Assembly: GCF_018320785.1 (NCBI RefSeq) | Contig: NC_054888.1 | Coordinates: forward strand, 22,337,938-22,401,937 | Reading direction: 5' to 3' | DNA: 64,000 bases | Source: Cheilinus undulatus | Taxonomy: Eukaryota > Chordata > Actinopteri > Labriformes > Labridae | In this document: one piece after another, positions 61,264 to 64,000 of the stretch | Layout: each line of letters begins with the position of its first letter | Numbering within the stretch: the stretch's first letter is position 1 | The notes under the pieces: generated by a model | Databases searched by the model: none | Seen by the model: the letters and a program-made list of their open reading frames with translations, nothing else | What the model was told of the DNA's origin: nothing | Program-made: the position numbers and the translations under genes

Positions 61264-63442
61264 CTGATGGAGAGAACGAGACACAACACAGCTCACGGTT
61301 ATCATCTGATCATTCCTAAACAAGGTTACTGACAGAGTCAAACTAACATTTCATATTCAGCCCTGAATTCTGTTCATCAGCCCTGAAATTCTACTTCCTG
61401 TTTCTATTTGAATGTGAACAGACCACAGTGAGGTGCAGCTCCACAATCACAGACGGACACCAAACAGTTAAAAGTTCAGACATTTCTATGGCTTTGACTT
61501 TAGATTCATGTGTTTCATTTCCCCTCTTGTGTCCACTGTGTGGCGCTATATTCCATCTACCAATACTCAACAGCACACATGATGGTGCTGTATGTGGATA
61601 ATGATCAACAGGATGAGATAGAAGCGTCTGAAATGAGATTCCTCAGGAGGGAGTCTGGGCTCAGCCTTAGAGAGGGGGAGGAGGTCAGAGTAGAGCAACT
61701 TAACACACCTCAGCAGGATAGAGATGAAATGTGAAACTTGGAGCACAGTTAAAAGAAGTAAACATGGAGAGACTTAAAAAATCAGTTTATTTCTGTGTTC
61801 CTCTGCTCAGACATAAATAGAGTATGCCATCAAAGGCTTTTTAAGGGGAGAAGGGGGCTTATAACACTTGAATTTTGATTTAAAGCATTATCACTTTATA
61901 ATTTTGTAATACCGTGATATTATACTGTTCCTGTCAAAAGCAAGAAAAATACAGTGATATGAATTTTAGGCCATATGGCCCATGCCTAGTCCAAACATTA
62001 GACTAGAATGGACTAAAGCTGTGCACACGCTGCTAAAGCGTGCCGTAATGGTCAGAAATCCTGCAGAGCAGGCAAAAACATGCAGGGCTCTACAGTGCAG
62101 CTTTTTAACATCTAGAGAATCAGCTATGGTCTTTAAACTACTACATCTTGATATTAAAAATATTCTTATCAAAGTAAAAGATATCTTAAATGGCACAGTT
62201 CATATTTACTAGTTTGAGGACAGGGATTGTTCTCGGGTGTCACTGTAAAAAATGACATGAGGAGTAAACACTGTGCTGTTGTGTTCATCTTTTCTCTACA
62301 TACCATGAAAAATACAGAACCTCAAAGACTGTTCTTTGGATCAATTATTAGTAGTGAAAGGGTGCTTTAGAAATTGAATGTTATTAATTAGATCATCTTT
62401 CATGATTTTATATGAACAATAATAAAGAGAGGACAAGAAAATGACAGACTGTAAAACAGTAGGATGGAATTTTTAAGACCCCATGGGTCAAAATGACAGA
62501 CAGTAAAAAAGTCTAGTCCAACCTGTGAGGGACTGAGCCGTAGTGTTTCCCTCTCCTCAGAACTCTAAAACTCTTTCTGTTTGATGAATGTCAGTGATTG
62601 TGAACGTGGACGTTCATACTCTCAGACCCAAAGACTGAGATGGATTCAGACACAGCCTCAATCATTGTTGTTCACATCCTTCCTTGATTCATGAGTCAAA
62701 TTCATCATTGTGTTGTCACAAATCAAACATTCAGACACTCACACTTCTTTAGACCTGGTTTCAGTCTGTGCTGTCCACCATGGTCCAGCCTGGAGAAAGA
62801 AACAGAGCCAGTTTAAACATCAGGGATGGGTCAGGAGAGATTCAGACACTTTCATTCTTCATGTGACTTTGTTTTCCTTTAGTTTTTCACCGCTGCCTGG
62901 TTGTTATGCAGGACTATCACCAGATGGTGGCAGTAGCACATCTGAGAGCTGTTTGATAACCGTCATTAAATCACAGAAGAAGAAGAAGAGGGCTCATTTG
63001 AGTTTTAGTCAAATTACTGCCATTGACCTTCTAACAGTGATTTTCATCTAAATTCCTATCCCTCTCCTATACATATACTAGGCCTGTACTCAAAAATCAA
63101 TATGGCTGTCTATGCACACATGCTCCTTGGCTATACATTTATCAATACAGATGTTTCCTACTGTTTCCACTATCCTATCAAAATAAAGGCATAAAGCCCC
63201 TGTAGAGCTGAAGTGCTGAGAGCCAACTTTAGTAGCTAGTACCAGTCCGTCTCTCTGAGTCTTTCTGTCTGTACCTCAGTGTCTCCAGTCTGCAGTGTGG
63301 ATCCTCCTTTAGAGCAGACAGTAGTTTCTCTCCTGGTTCTCCTGGATGATTGTAGCTCAGGTCCAGCTCTGTCAGACAGGACGAGCTCAGAGCTGAGGCC
63401 AGAGAAGAACAGCCTTCCTCTGAGACCAAACAGCCAGACAGA
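60740..63442 (-). CDS. NLR gene 3: 3' part of an inverted NLRC3-like gene (LRR-B30.2)
   Basis: Minus-strand exons 63275-63442 (last LRR), 62743-62789 (connector) and 60740-61263 (B30.2 with stop). They join in the same phases as in genes 1 and 2 and give about 245 codons in an open frame. The FISNA-NACHT and earlier exons must lie beyond the right edge. The introns align with those of gene 1, including the antisense LINE fragment at 61510-61734. The gene is tail-to-tail with gene 2. Whether the whole gene is functional cannot be judged from this part. Confidence 0.85.
61510..61734 (+). mobile_element. LINE-derived fragment antisense in the last intron of gene 3
   Basis: The partner of 15615-15839 in gene 1 (EASEMRFLRRESGLSLREGE). 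It is closer to the usual LINE tail motif than the gene 1 copy, with leucine where gene 1 has isoleucine. Confidence 0.5.
62743..62789 (-). CDS. Gene 3, 47-nt connector exon
   Basis: [15 protein letters not shown] on the minus strand, with a ctccag acceptor and gtgagt donor. Identical in protein to the other two copies. Confidence 0.85.
63275..63442 (-). CDS. Gene 3, last LRR exon
   Basis: A 168-nt phase-2/phase-2 exon ([39 protein letters not shown]). Acceptor gtttgtag, donor gtacag. Confidence 0.87.
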
Positions 63443-63849
63443 CTACAAACACAGAGAGACATAAAGATGATTAAAAGGTTGTGTAGGCCATGTGGTAAGA
63501 TAGGTAAGATGATGTCTCTGTGTGGACATGGTGGGTGGTGAGAGCTGGCATGGAGGGGGGTGGCTCTGGGACGCTGGAGATCACTGTTCAGCCCTCTGGA
63601 GGTGTCATGGGACTAACTGGATGAAACACTGACGAAGGAGGGTTCCCACTTGACAACCCCTGTGAAGTGCGGGTTTCTTACTACCCATGGGTCTGCATGG
63701 TTGCATTGTGGAGGCAAATAGTAATGGATTAGGGATTTCTTCACTGAGCGCTGATCCTCTTTATAGGGCACAAGTATCTTGTGTTTTATTCAGACAGAGC
63801 GCGTTCACATAGAAGGAACAGAACATGTGTCCAGAGGTGTCTGGTAGAT

Positions 63850-64000
63850 GGGGCACCAGGCCTCTCCATGTTCTTCATTGCAGGATTTCAATCAATGTCA
63901 GAGATGTCATCTGGTCCTGGTGCCTTACCAGGACAGATGAGTGAAAAAAGTCTCTCCACTACATGCTGGTCAACACTCACTAGAGAGCTGGGTGCAGGTA
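63850..64000 (-). mobile_element. LINE remnant in an intron of gene 3, cut by the window edge
   Basis: On the minus strand it carries the same RT-start region as 13,370-13,535 in gene 1 (LICPGKAPGPDDIS) and the same internal deletion junction. It lies at the same place relative to the last LRR exon. The 3' part beyond the junction (63,480-63,850) differs from gene 1. Confidence 0.7.

Overview
The window is vertebrate, intron-rich DNA and almost certainly comes from a teleost fish. It carries an expanded NLR-C receptor cluster (NLRC3-like/NLRP12-like genes with FISNA, NACHT, LRR and a C-terminal B30.2 domain), an architecture known from teleosts. It is also littered with fish-type transposons: Tc1-like elements, hAT, Harbinger-like and TTAA-flanked elements, L1/Tx1-type LINEs and other LINEs. 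No prokaryotic, organellar or viral gene was seen.

Layout. (1) 1-16.6 kb, + strand: NLR gene 1. It has five N-terminal repeat exons (an assembly gap of 100 N lies among them), two linker exons, one large FISNA-NACHT exon, four LRR exons, a 47-nt exon and a B30.2 exon. Its frame stays open across all 14 exons (about 1,289 codons visible); the true first exon lies left of the window or was not recognised. (2) 16.6-30.8 kb: intergenic or 5'-intronic DNA filled with transposon debris. (3) 30.8-44.7 kb, + strand: NLR gene 2, a tandem paralogue with one visible N-terminal repeat exon, five LRR exons and an intact frame (about 1,212 codons visible). (4) 44.7-60.6 kb: a 3.8-kb hAT element with a perfect 8-bp target duplication and another element nested in it, a B30.2 remnant fused to NLR 3'-UTR sequence, repeats shared with the flank of gene 1, MITEs and a LINE 3' end. 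(5) 60.7-64 kb, - strand: the 3' end of a third NLR gene (B30.2 exon, 47-nt exon, last LRR exon), which continues past the right edge and is tail-to-tail with gene 2.

How it fits together. The three genes and the B30.2 remnant are copies of one ancestral unit. They share exon lengths, intron phases, introns and 3' UTR sequence. The proteins are expected to be cytosolic sensors: NACHT binds nucleotide and oligomerises, while LRR and B30.2 are the probable recognition surfaces. Differences between copies are concentrated in the number of N-terminal repeat exons, the number of LRR exons and a variable stretch inside B30.2. That is the pattern expected of a birth-and-death immune family. A 538-bp tract that reads as identical between genes 1 and 2, with diverged sequence on either side, suggests recent gene conversion.

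Limits. Exons were called by eye from splice signals, phase and similarity between the copies. Transposon class assignments rest on terminal repeats, target duplications and remembered family motifs, not on database searches.
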